This document shows, in pieces, positions 13,201-23,666 of a DNA stretch of 64,000 nt. The DNA is from Linepithema humile (Eukaryota > Arthropoda > Insecta > Hymenoptera > Formicidae), in the NCBI RefSeq assembly GCF_040581485.1, contig NC_090128.1:31464931-31528930 (forward strand), in the 5' to 3' direction. The translations under genes and the position numbers were made by a program. Below the pieces are notes generated by a model. The model made no database searches. It was not told the DNA's origin and was given only the letters and a program-made list of their open reading frames with translations. Position 1 is the first letter of the stretch, and each line of letters opens with the position of its first letter.

Positions 13201-14091
13201 GGAAAAGTTTGTTCATCATTAACGGAATTTTCATCCATGAAATGTTTCATATGTGGTACAAAACCTAAGGACATGAATAATTTTGATCTCATTTGTAAAA
13301 AGAATGTTAAGGTAGAGCACTACAAATTTGGATTGTCAAGTCTTCACGGATGGATTAGATGTATGGAATTTTTGTTACACGTTTCTTATAATCTCGAAAT
13401 AAAAAAATGGTCTATCCGAGATTTGCAGGAGAAACTTCGTAAAGAAGAACGTAAGAAGAAAATTCAAGGAGAATTTAGACAGAAATTAGGATTATTAATC
13501 GATGTAATCAAGCAGGGTGTCGGTAGCACTAACGATGGCAATACTGCTAGGAAATTTTTTGAAAAGCCTTCAGTAACAGCAGAGATTACCGGATTGGGCG
13601 AACAAATAATACAAAAATTCGCGGTCTTTTTGCAAGCTATCGCATCAGGTCGACAAATTAATCCACAAAAATTCGATCATTATGTCAAGAATTTAGCAAA
13701 ACTTGTTATTGATAAGTACGGATGGTACTATATGCCAACTACTGTCCATAAGATTCTATTCCATGGTGCAGAAATTATTAAATATGCGATTATACCAATA
13801 GGACAACTCTCCGAAGAAGTTATTGAAGCTAGACATAAACAGTTTAGGAAATATCGCCTTGAAAACACTAGAAAAATCAGTAGGAAAGCAACAAATAAAG
13901 ATTTATTGCATCATTTATTAATATCATCTAATCCAATTATAGGTAGCCTAAAACCCGATTTCAAAAAATCAAAAGAACAAAAAATGTTTCCAGAAGTACA
14001 AAAATTATTTTTTCAAAGAAGACAAAATTTAGAAAATGAAGAAGATTGTTATAATAATACAGAAAATTCTGAGTCTGAAACTGAACTTTGA
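10276..14091 (+). mobile_element. Degenerate Transib-like DNA transposon (left end tentative, right end not found)
   Basis: The body is defined by the broken Transib-type transposase at 11992-14091. The proposed left end is CACAGTGGAACGAATACATG at 10276. Transib termini are related to the V(D)J recombination signal heptamer CACAGTG, and five GC-rich bases (GGCGC) lie just outside, the kind of target Transib prefers. The 1.7 kb from that point to the start codon is long for a Transib leader. It contains another repeat starting AGGGTGTCCCA near 11123, so a later insertion may have lengthened it. No inverted CACTGTG end was found downstream, so the right end is lost or the left assignment is wrong. 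Confidence 0.5.
11992..14091 (+). pseudogene. Transib/RAG1-like transposase, frameshifted
   Basis: Transib transposases cut and join DNA with a DDE catalytic core and are the relatives of RAG1. The first block (from MNSIEYSELF, 11992-12406) is an N-terminal region. A frame change then leads into ENTIDELAFVL and a block ending about 12880. A further shifted stretch near 12885-13010 holds DGASCQSLYKQAF, matching the region of the first catalytic aspartate. The last block (13015-14091, 358 codons) has LIMVDGKVCSSLTEFSSMKC with a CxxC pair (CFICGTKPKDMN), candidate for the second aspartate, and PIGQLSEEVIEARH, candidate for the glutamate. At least three frame breaks make it inactive. Family assignment rests on motif memory; a profile search would settle it. 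Confidence 0.7.
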
Positions 14092-14902
14092 ACTTTGAAT
14101 TAATAATTTTGTTCTAATCCGTGAGTATATATAAATTATTTTTGTAATTAAATAAAAACAAATAAGATAAAAAAATTCAAAAAAAATAATAAAGATGAAA
14201 AAAATATAAAGACAAAATACAAAAAAATTATAAAACATAATTAACAAAAAAAAAACATGAAGTGGAACTAGCTCCTACTACGTCGTTAATTCTGGGTAAT
14301 GCCAAATGCAAACAATAAAATATTTTATAATTATGCTCATTAGATTATCGCCGATTGTTTTTTATACATATAATAGATATCTCTCAATTACATTTTTCTA
14401 CCACAGATTTTATATATGTTTATAAAATTACGTACAATTTTAAATTACTCACTTTTGTCTTTACTGTAAATCTGCCATCGTTTCCAAGTTTGTTTGGATA
14501 CCAAAGGAATTCCATTTTTTTCATTCAAAAAAAGTTTATTATATTTTTTTCTTTTTAAAATTGGAATATTATCTTCGTTTGTTTTGTTTAATTTTGTACA
14601 AGTTATCTATAAATTAAAAAGAACCATTTTTATAAATATACTTTAATATTGTTCACTGAGAATGTCTTAAATGTGTTGATATTTATTATGGACAAAAATT
14701 AAAAAAAAACAATTGTGTTAAAAAAGAATTATAACACATAATAATATTTGACATCACATATCCGTATGTGTCCGATAAGTTGATCAGACTGGGATGCTGG
14801 AACATCCTTATCAAAAGAATCAGAGTCAAGGAGGAGGTGTTATAAAACTGAAGTTTTTGATTCAAAAACGAGTGGTCGCGTCTATAGTTGTAAAACAGAA
14901 CT
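14092..14902. other. AT-rich stretch without a recognisable gene
   Basis: The open frames here are low-complexity and unsupported. No element ends were recognised. Confidence 0.5.
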
Positions 14903-15138
14903 ATAGACCTGGAGACCTGGACTGCATCATCCGTATTAAAATGTGCATTAAAAGTAGTTGGAAAAAAAGAGAAAAAATGCAAAGACGGCCATCCCTATCA
15001 CTTTCTATTCAACGCTGTATGACAAGATAGAAAGAGAAAGAGATTGACTGTCTTTGCGTTCCCTCTCTCCTTTTCTTTCTATTTTTCCAACCACTTTTAC
15101 ATATATGGATAGCGCAATCCAGAGGTCTCTAGGTCTAT
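14903..15138. mobile_element. Palindromic MITE-like element
   Basis: The ends are ATAGACCTGGAGACCTGGAC and, in inverse, a close match ending GGTCTCTAGGTCTAT. The arms continue inward through GTAGTTGGAAAAA / TTTTTCCAACCAC and an AGAGAGAAAG-rich centre. It encodes nothing. A clean target duplication was not evident, so the class is open. Confidence 0.6.
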
Positions 15139-15324
15139 GAGTTGAACGCGTTTATTGTTGCTGCTCGGATTCTAAGACCGAACAATGCAAATTAATTTTG
15201 GTCGCAATCGAGATCGTATCGTGGCGGTATCGCTATTTGCTTGAATCCCAAGAGGGCAGTCATCATCAGAAAAAAGAGTAACTTGATATTAAATTGCTCT
15301 TAGACAAATATTCTCTTAGTTGAA

Positions 15325-17652
15325 GATTAATTTTCACGAAAAATTGAAAACAAATAGACAAGAAACAATAGCCTTCCCCTGGAAGAAATCAATATTAATC
15401 CACACTTTAAGACACGTATTAATAATTGTTGCCAGAAATTCATATGTTAAGTGAAATTTGAATTTAAAATTAAATGTTATGATTTTTTTATTCAGTTGTG
15501 TGAATCTTGATTGACATTATATTGATAATCGTAATTCAACTGCAAATTTACATCTAACTTTCAATTTTAATCTGAGCGTCTCGTTTGCAATGAGTTATTT
15601 CAATCAACAACTATTAAAACAAATTAAAAAAATTAAGTTCAACGGTTACTGATAAAAAAGACTTACGTCATCTCCACGGTCAAGGTCAGATTCAGTATCA
15701 ACTTCGGTTACTGAAATACATAAACTACAAGGCAATGACTCTACTCTTCTGGATTGTATTTTTTCATCCACTGCTTCTTTACTTTCTGTCGTACGATAAG
15801 AAAATATATTATTAATACAATATAATTTTTTGCTTTTTGTTAAGACATAAAGATTACTTTTATGAAAAAAATGCAAACTTCTAAAGAACATCGTAGGAAC
15901 ATTCTTAACATTTTCTGGGCAGCAATCATATATGTTTTTTCCCCCTTACTATTAATTTGTAAAATGTTTCATCGATAAATAATGTTGAATTTGTCAATAA
16001 AACTTAATTTTTCACGAGTTTATGTTAGAAAAAAAGATACATGATGATAGCTGCTTTGAACGTCTTTACATTATTAGGGTTGGACATATTTCTTTGAGAT
16101 TTATGTTATCTGATAGCAATATAAATAAAATAAATGGCTCATTAATATTACTTTTTAATCTCTTACCTTCTAAAATTACTTTTTGTTGCATTTTTCCTAA
16201 TATGCCATAATAAAAGTGTCCGTCGTCCCACTTCACTTGATATTTTTTATCAAATAGTATGTTTTGAATGTCAAAATCCACTATATCGTCCGTATTAACA
16301 ATAGCTTTTACACCATCTTCAAATTTGATGTAAGTAAACATGTTTGTATGTGCACTAGCTCTCGGTGATCGGTTACATTTTGCCATATTGCAATATCCTT
16401 AGGGTATAATACGCACAACGCTTTTTACTTGATGTTGCGTCGATGCGAGCGTCGCATTTTCTTTGTTTCTCATTTGTCTCTCTTTAACGTCTAATGAGAA
16501 ACAAGTGTGAAACAAAGAAAATGCGACGCTTGCATCGACGCAACATCAAGTAAAAAGCGTTGTACGTATTATACCCTAGGGATATTGCAATATGGCAATG
16601 TAACCGATCACCGAGAGCTAGTGCACATACAAACATGTTTACTTACATCAAATTTGAAGATGGTGTAAAAGCTATTGTTAATACGGACGATATAGTGGAT
16701 TTTGACATTCAAAACATACTATTTGATAAAAAATATCAAGTGAAGTGGGACGACGGACACTTTTATTATGGCATATTAGGAAAAATGCAACAAAAAGTAA
16801 TTTTAGAAGGTAAGAGATTAAAAAGTAATATTAATGAGCCATTTAATTTATTTATATTGCTATCAGATAACATAAATCTCAAAGAAACATGTCCAACCCT
16901 AATAATGTAAAGACGTTCAAAGCAGCTATCATCATGTATCTTTTTTTCTAACATAAACTCGTGAAAAATTAAGTTTCATTGATAAATTCAACATTATTTA
17001 TCGATGAAACATTTTACAAATTAATAGTAAGGGGGAAAAAACATATATGATTGCTGCCCAGAAAATGTTAAGAATGTTCCTACGATGTTCTTTAGAAGTT
17101 TGCATTTTTTTCATAAAAGTAATCTTTATGTCTTAACAAAAAGCAAAAAATTATATTGTATTAATAATATATTTTCTTATCGTACGACAGAAAGTAAAGA
17201 AGCAGTGGATGAAAAAATACAATCCAGAAGAGTAGAGTCATTGCCTTGTAGTTTATGTATTTCAGCAACCGAAGTTGATACTGAATCTGACCTTGACCGT
17301 GGAGATGACGTAAGTCTTTTTTATCAGTAACCGTTGAACTTAATTTTTTTAATTTGTTTTAATAGTTGTTGATTGAAATAACTCATTGCAAACGAGACGC
17401 TCAGATTAAAATTGAAAGTTAGATGTAAATTTGCAGTTGAATTACGATTATCAATATAATGTCAATCAAGATTCACACAACTGAATAAAAAAATCATAAC
17501 ATTTAATTTTAAATTCAAATTTTACTTAACATATGAATTTCTGGCAACAATTATTAATACGTGTCTTAAAGTGTGGATTAATATTGATTTCTTCCAGGGG
17601 AAAGCTATTGTTTCTTGTCAATTTGTTTCTAATTTTTTATGAAAATTGTTCT
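15325..17652. repeat. 2.3-kb inverted duplication of the BEN-gene 5' exons
   Basis: The left arm, about 15325-16470, is the reverse complement of the right arm, about 16508-17652. A spacer of some 37 bp around 16489 separates them. Paired coordinates add to 32976 or 32978, so there is essentially one 2-bp indel across 1.1 kb. Only a handful of substitutions were seen, some amino-acid-changing (T to I, A to V). The duplication carries the BEN gene's promoter-side sequence and first two exons in both orientations, head to head. The high identity points to a recent event or gene conversion, but collapse or chimerism of an assembly is also possible. Confidence 0.85.
15662..16386 (-). pseudogene. 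Truncated inverted copy of BEN-domain gene exons 1-2
   Basis: This minus-strand copy reads through the same two exons as 16635-17309: an N-terminal domain starting MFTYIKFEDGVKAIVNTDD and ending at VILEG, then an exon of about 80 residues. It ends where the palindrome ends, with no later exons, so it cannot make a full protein. It keeps an upstream in-frame start (ATG GCA AAA TGT at 16386) that the long copy has lost through a 2-bp deletion. It could still drive a transcript antisense to upstream sequence. Confidence 0.7.
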
Positions 17653-19336
17653 TTATTTATAACGGAATATCTATCTAAAAGCAATTTAGTATCAGGTTGA
17701 TTTTCTTTTTTTGATGAAGTTATCTAATGTATGTGGAATATTGGAAACAAATCAACAAGAAATACTGCTCCAACCTTGATAAGTCGGAAATGACACATAG
17801 GATTGACTTAACAATGACAACTTTCCATCGGCATATTTTGAGCTATCTTTTGCCAGAGTTTCAGCCCATTTGTATGAAACTCATTTTTCCCTAAGAAAAG
17901 TGCGTGGTCCTTTACTTTTCAAAGCAACAAAAATTAAATACAAACTTTTATTAAAATTTAAAGGGAGAGGATATGAAGAATAAAGTTACTGCAAAAATTA
18001 GGAAGCTAAATGTACAATTAGTAAAAAAAGATAATACCAATAATTTTACATCAAGTATTGAAAATGGAAACAATAATATGAAAACAGCCAAGTTAAAGAA
18101 CCAAAAATTGAACACTTTTGTGAATGTTTTGGAAAAAAAAGGAATGCCATCTAAAGAAGATATTAAGAATCAAAAACAGAATGAGATAAATGTAAGCATA
18201 TATCTTTTAGTTTATATTAAAAAAAACAAAAATATTTTAATCCATTAATGATATTATTTACAGGAACCGTTATTTATAGAAAAAAATTTAACTAGTAACT
18301 CTTTGAAGCAATCAGTATCAAAAATTAATAAAAACGACAAGCGATATAAATTGAAGTCAAGCAAAACGGGAAATTGTGTGCAAAATGATAAAAGCGACAC
18401 CGATTTGGTTTCCTCATGTATAGAAGAATTAGTTGATTCTAATAATAAAGTAAATTATGTTTAATATAAAAATTGAATTCTCTTCTTAGATACACGATTT
18501 AAAAATAGTAACAAACTACAACATATATGGTTTTTAATGATATATTATTTTTATTTATTTTTCAGGAAATAATATCACCAGCTACGATTACTAAGAGTGT
18601 TTCTAAATTGTGTTCTAAACAAAACTTAACAGATTACTCAATTGCTCATGATAATACAAAAGCATTACATTTATTTATAACTAAGGGTCAAAGCTGTACA
18701 AATAAAAATACAGCTAGAAGGAAATCTTCGCATAAAACTCTACATGAAAATAATAATTTTATTGCTACTGGATTTAAACAGAAAACTAAAGAAACATTGT
18801 CGACAAAGGTAAAAAGCATTAAAAATCTGTTTTAAAAAATACTCATTTTTACATATTTTACGTCTAAAAATTTTGTTTTATATCTATAAATTATGAATAG
18901 TATAAAAGTTAAATTCAAAGTAATTAATGAAAAATAGCATGAATGTGATATGTGTAGCTTTGCAATGAAATAACGTATAAACTAATAAACAACATAATTG
19001 AAAAGTAAAATTATTTATTTGATATTGCAGAACAATCATGCTCACTTACAACCTAAAACTAATCAAGACGATATCTTGAAGAAAAAGGTAAATTTTAATA
19101 TTGAGATAATATATAAAAACACAAAGCAATTAATTATACCACACATTATTCTTTAGATGGAGAAACTGTGGAAAACAAACGAAGATTGAGAAACAAAATA
19201 TTTGAAATTAAAGAATCAAATAAAAGATAAAGAAAGGATCATTAATGATTTAATGAATTTTAATATGGAGCTTCAAAGTCAAGTGATAGATGAATATCCC
19301 AAACTTTATCAGATTAATGAGGAAATTCAGATCAAG
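16635..19336 (+). pseudogene. BEN-domain protein gene, 5' part
   Basis: The N-terminal exons of a gene whose BEN domain lies 34 kb away at 53431-55015. The first exon (ATG at 16635, donor after 16809) encodes MFTYIKFEDGVKAIV and WDDGHFYYGILGKMQ. Later exons lie at about 17071-17309, 17973-18192, 18265-18450, 18566-18809, 19031-19087 and 19157 onward. Most edges have plausible GT/AG signals and the middle of the protein is lysine- and serine-rich and probably disordered. The last exon is interrupted twice. An in-frame TGA stands at 19187-19189, after which a helical region (MNFNMELQSQV) continues in the same frame. At 19337-19341 the Copia element begins. The in-frame stop suggests the gene was already dying or is an extra copy. 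Exon limits are by eye. Confidence 0.65.
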
Positions 19337-19341
19337 GTTTT

Positions 19342-19622
19342 TGTTAGAGTGAAGACATCTTCTGGCCTTTAGAAGAGAGAGAGAGATGACGTGTGGTTTC
19401 CCTCTTCTCTCTCTTACACTATTAAGAGTTTTTTCTTTTGTTTTTGGTTTTTATATATACAGCGTAGCTGCGCCACATTTACTTACTTACGTTAAGACCG
19501 TCGTCGATGTCTCATCTAATTTTAGAGTGTTATATAGAATATTACCAAGTAGCGTTAAATATTTAGAGATAGGATACAGGATTAAGAATTGGATAACTAA
19601 GAGTGCGCAGTGATAGAGTGAT
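19342..19622 (+). repeat. Copia 5' LTR, left piece
   Basis: The first 281 bases of the 5' LTR. It ends at the AT duplication (19621-19622) made by the CACTA-like insertion. Its last bases, GAGTGCGCAGTGATAGAGTG, recur at the 3' LTR (about 53327), which continues without interruption into the sequence found here only after 49692. Confidence 0.8.
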
Positions 19623-19922
19623 CCCAGCAAACACAGTTGTATAACCGCAACATTACCATAATAAAACTGAATGTAACAAGTAATATAACGTGTGTGTTAC
19701 ATGTAACATTTATGTTAGTTGTAATTTCCCACTTATACAAAATTGCAGTTATAATACATGAATATATCATGTTACTAAAATATTACATAACCGTTACAAC
19801 AGTAACTGAAATGTTATAGAACAGTTATATAGATTATTGGAATGTTATGTAACTGGAATATAAATTATGTAATTGTGTTATATAACTATTCTTTTATTTG
19901 TTGCGAAATAGTAATATAACTG

Positions 19923-20106
19923 TTACGAAAATGTGCTTTAGTAAACTCAAATCAAAAATAACAGATTCCTAAATTAATTCTAAATAAAATTCTATACACT
20001 TTTATTATAATAAATTTATTATAATAAAAGTATATAGAATTTTATTTAGAATTAATTTAGGAATCTGTTATTTCTGATTTGAGTTTACTAAAGGACATTT
20101 TCGTAA
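19923..20106. repeat. 184-bp near-perfect hairpin in the CACTA subterminal region
   Basis: The arms run from TTACGAAAATG at 19923 to CATTTTCGTAA at 20106 and meet in an AT-rich centre near 20015. I saw only one or two mismatches between arms. It encodes nothing. Confidence 0.75.
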
Positions 20107-20296
20107 TAATTATATTATTACTATTTAATTGTAAATTTGTATAGGAATCAAATAAAAAATACTTTACATATTTATTATATCAATAATATATTTGTATGTT
20201 ATTATTAATACAACTATATATTATCACTACTATAGTTTGTAACATACTTCCTTATACTTCTTTTATAACTGCATATATATATCTTTATACTTTATA

Positions 20297-20505
20297 AGGT
20301 AAAAGACCCAGTGTTCGGACATATCCTAATGTTCGGGCTGTCAGCGAAATATTAAGATTATTAATCATTTCTGCAATATTAAAAAATTAAAATCAACTAT
20401 TTTATAAAACAATAAAAAAATTTTGTATATTTAAGAACTTATTTAAGGTAAATATTTATTTCTTGCAGTGCAGCCTTAACTGTCCGAACACTGGGTCTTT
20501 TACCT
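20297..20505. mobile_element. 209-bp MITE (TA duplication)
   Basis: The inverted ends are AGGTAAAAGACCCAGTGTTC and its complement ending CTTTTACCT, extending inward through GGACA/TGTCC. It is flanked by TA at 20295-20296 and 20506-20507. The TA duplication and small size suggest a Tc1/mariner-type non-autonomous element. Confidence 0.7.
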
Positions 20506-20638
20506 TATTTGCAACTATTTTAGTTCATCATTTTTATGTATATAACACACATAATATATACATATGTGCATGTGTGTGTACATAAAAAATATATATATTA
20601 TATATCATATAAAATAATTATATCACAAACAACTTGTT

Positions 20639-22044
20639 TTAGTTATTTTCTTCAGGGTTGTTTTCGTTACCAATATTTTCCTCAGCATTATTTCCGTCAG
20701 CAATATTTTCTTTTGCTCTGTCTCTCTTATTTCGCTGTGCTGCAAAGCGTAACCACTCTGCAACTGTGTTATCAAAATCTGTTTCCGTGCATGTAGCATA
20801 ACGCGATGTTATCTCTCCTGAAAAGAAAGTGACATAATACAACTAATAAAACCATCATAATAAAAAGTTGTGATTTGTAAGTTTAATACGCCTACAACAT
20901 ACTTTTCATAATTTTTATTAAATGTAAGTTTGAAATTCTGAAATTGTTTCGTAGTCCTTTCCAGGAACACTTCATAGAACATTCGTTTGTTAATGTTTTT
21001 CTTAAGATACGGTGAATATTGTCTCTGACATTATTTCCACCAGTTTTTGACAAAAACTCTTTCTATAAAAAAAAGAAAAAGAAATAAGTAAATAAATAAT
21101 ATGACATGTATTCAAATTGATCGTAGCAATAATATAGAATAATATTGCAACAGAAATGTGTAATAGTTTTGTGTAATAATTTTTGTCTAATTAAATGATT
21201 TTATTGACATGTTTTTCAACCAAACAAATGCAAACGTACACTGCAAATGTATACTGTTAAAAGTAGAAGAATGCGGAAATCATGAAAAATTTTACTAAAA
21301 AAGTAGAAAATTTCTGTATCCTAATCAATATGCCAATCATGCTAAAATTTTTGTACTTACGAACTGTATCACAGCTTCACCCGACATTTTCAGTAATGCA
21401 TCAAACTCTTTCACGACTTCAATTGTTGTTAACGGTAAAAATGGTGCAATGAGATCATTATTAATTTCGACAGGACTCAACACGCGGTCTTTAATGGCAG
21501 TTTCCATCTTTAATAATCGTTGCTGTATATCTTTCAGTGTAATGTTTGATACTGCTTGCATACGCAACATTTGTTGTATGTCATCTGCAATATAATAAAA
21601 AAATGATGTACACAAAGTGATAATTTGTAAGTTGAATACAAATAATATGCAAAAATAATTTACCTTTTATAGTAGAGATGTTTTCTAAGTTTTCAATCGG
21701 TTTTCAATCGGAGTATTGCCTATAAAATTTCATTAAAGTTTGTAATTACAATTAATATTTGGTGATATTTTAATATTATAATTTATATAATATATATTTA
21801 TATAACATAATACATACTTTGTAATATTATTGGTACATTGTACAGATTAGAATATTCATTCTCCTTATCTGTTGTCAGCAATGGGTCATTTTCTTCTTCT
21901 GGAAATGTATAAATTACTATAATAACTGTAATTGCAATAATAATTATCATACTTCACATATCTTTATTATAAAAACATACCATTTTGCAAAGTTACAATG
22001 TTGTTTCCACTTGCATTATTAATTGTTAAGACGTTGGATTGTTT
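20639..22044 (-). pseudogene. DUF4806 protein gene, 3' exons
   Basis: Exons of a minus-strand gene whose 5' end is at 43938-45072. By splice signals: end of exon 3 at 22044-21981, exon 4 at 21898-21818, exon 5 at about 21712-21665, exon 6 at 21584-21361, exon 7 at 21062-20903 and exon 8 at 20817-20639. Phases agree between exons 6, 7 and 8. LPLTTIEVVKEFDALLKMSG and KEFLSKTGGNNVRDNIHRIL match the DUF4806 pattern (family knowledge; function unknown). The C-terminal tail is acidic and asparagine-rich. Exon 5 carries an 11-bp tandem duplication (TTTTCAATCGG twice, about 21690-21711) that shifts the frame into a stop, so the gene was broken independently of the Gypsy-1 insertion. Confidence 0.7.
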
Positions 22045-22475
22045 TGTGGCGATTATATCGTCACATGCTTTCCCAAAAAGAGAAAATATTAACCAGAGAA
22101 ACACGTATACGAATACGGTCAAATAAACATAAATAAAGATAACAGACGAGACGGTAGACGAGAAGCACAGTGACAAACATCGGGACGTAACAGACAAGAA
22201 ATAAACGAATAGAATCTTTTCGAAGCCTATCAAAGGTGAAATTTTAAGGCGAACGATAGGAAGAGCGGTTACATGCTCGAAGAGTCCGCTACAGGCGATC
22301 GCCGTGTACAGTCGCTTTTATAATCCGCACGATTTTTATACATTGCTGTACCGACTATTCAAAGATCGAGTTTTATAATAAATTGGTATTATCTGCAACT
22401 ACTCTCTCACATTATTTTAATTCCCGACTCGTATCGAGGCGTCCAAAGTAATCGCGACGCGCGTAAATCGCCAAA
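22045..22475 (+). repeat. Gypsy-1 5' LTR
   Basis: The 431-bp terminal repeat. It carries a TTTTATAATCC motif near 22316 that may be the TATA element and an AATAAA-like signal near 22379. It differs from the 3' copy at three positions (near 22229, 22277 and 22469). Confidence 0.9.
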
Positions 22476-22643
22476 GTGGTGACCCCGACGTGATCGCGAA
22501 CGAGCGGGAATTCGCGATTCTTTGTTCGTGTGACAGCAGTACATTTTTTTTTACTTTTTGTTGTGACGACCAGTGAGACGATCTGTTCGATCGGACCCGG
22601 AAGAGTGAGAGTGACCAGTGGCGAGTAAAAAAAACGATTTGAC

Positions 22644-23666
22644 ATGGTGGTGACCCGAGACGAAGAAACGAGCGCTCCGCTGCCGGAGCCAGAAGCACGA
22701 GCGCTGGAGCAGCCGCGACTCCAGGGAGTGCCGATGAATCTGCTCGGGATGCAACCGGCGAGATACGAGCAGCCGCCAGGGTATTTTTTACCCGCTCCTG
22801 AGGTGAGCCGCGTGGGCATGCGGATGCCAGAGTTCACGCCGTCAGACCCTGAACTCTGGTTCAGTATCGTCGACCGGAGTTTCCAAGCCGCCGGAATCAC
22901 GGTCGACGCGACGAAATTCGGTTACGCGCTGACGGCCATTGGGCCGCGTTATACAGTCGAAGTGCGCGATATTATCATGAATCCGCCCGCGGAACGCGCG
23001 TATGATACTTTGAAATCGGAACTGATCAAACGGCTCAGCTTGTCGCAGGAGCACAAAACACGTAGACTCCTCGAGCACGAAGAAATCGGAGATCGAAAGC
23101 CGTCGCAGTTCTTGCGGCACCTGCGCGGCCTCGCCGGAAGTGCCGTGGGCGACCAGATCTTACGAACGATCTGGCTGAGTCGGCTGCCGGCGTATATTCA
23201 GCCGCATTTAGTGACGCGAACCGGGGACACGCCAGAACAATTGGCGGACATCGCGGACGCGATAATCGAGGCGACCCGGGCGCCGGTGTTCCAAGTGGCG
23301 GAGGCAGCGAGGGCCGTAACGCCTCAGGGACAGAACGCAAGTGATCCCGCGTCTCTGGAGGCGAAATTCGAGGTACGCCTGGCGCAAATGCGGCTGACAA
23401 TGCAGCAGGAGATCGCGGAGCAGATGGCGGCAATTCGAAGATCCATCGAGGCGATCGGCAGCGAGCGCTACCGGGGAGGTCGCGATGACGACCGACGTCG
23501 TCCGCGTTCGCGTTCGCGTTCGCGTTCGCGCCCGCGCGCGCGATCGGGGGATCGCGATCCGCCGGCCAGTGGTATGTGCTGGTACCACTGGCAATTCGGG
23601 GCGGACGCTAGACAATGCAGAGCACCCTGCTCGATGCAGCAGGGAAACGCGGGGGCCGGTCGCTAG
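22644..23666 (+). CDS. gag: Gypsy-1 Gag
   Basis: A 340-residue capsid protein of the retrotransposon particle. It starts at the ATG at 22644 after the leader. The central part (FTPSDPELWFSIVDRSFQAA, ALTAIGPRYTVEVRDI, LSQEHKTRRLLEHEEIGDRK) is the insect gypsy-type capsid core. The region near residue 285 is an arginine/serine repeat encoded by repeated CGTTCG. The C-terminus has a cysteine/histidine cluster (CWYHWQFGADARQCRAPC) likely to bind nucleic acid. The stop lies 52 bases inside pol, which is in the -1 frame, so Pol is probably made by -1 frameshifting in the overlap. Confidence 0.85.
   Translation: MVVTRDEETSAPLPEPEARALEQPRLQGVPMNLLGMQPARYEQPPGYFLPAPEVSRVGMRMPEFTPSDPELWFSIVDRSFQAAGITVDATKFGYALTAIGPRYTVEVRDIIMNPPAERAYDTLKSELIKRLSLSQEHKTRRLLEHEEIGDRKPSQFLRHLRGLAGSAVGDQILRTIWLSRLPAYIQPHLVTRTGDTPEQLADIADAIIEATRAPVFQVAEAARAVTPQGQNASDPASLEAKFEVRLAQMRLTMQQEIAEQMAAIRRSIEAIGSERYRGGRDDDRRRPRSRSRSRSRPRARSGDRDPPASGMCWYHWQFGADARQCRAPCSMQQGNAGAGR

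Noticed and set aside
14250..15140. Right terminus of the Transib-like element
   Set aside because: No CACTGTG with the complement of the proposed left end was found; the GTGGAAC at about 14261 is not in a terminal context.
22412..22900. 162-codon minus-strand frame over the Gypsy-1 leader and gag start
   Set aside because: GC-rich antisense shadow with no domain.
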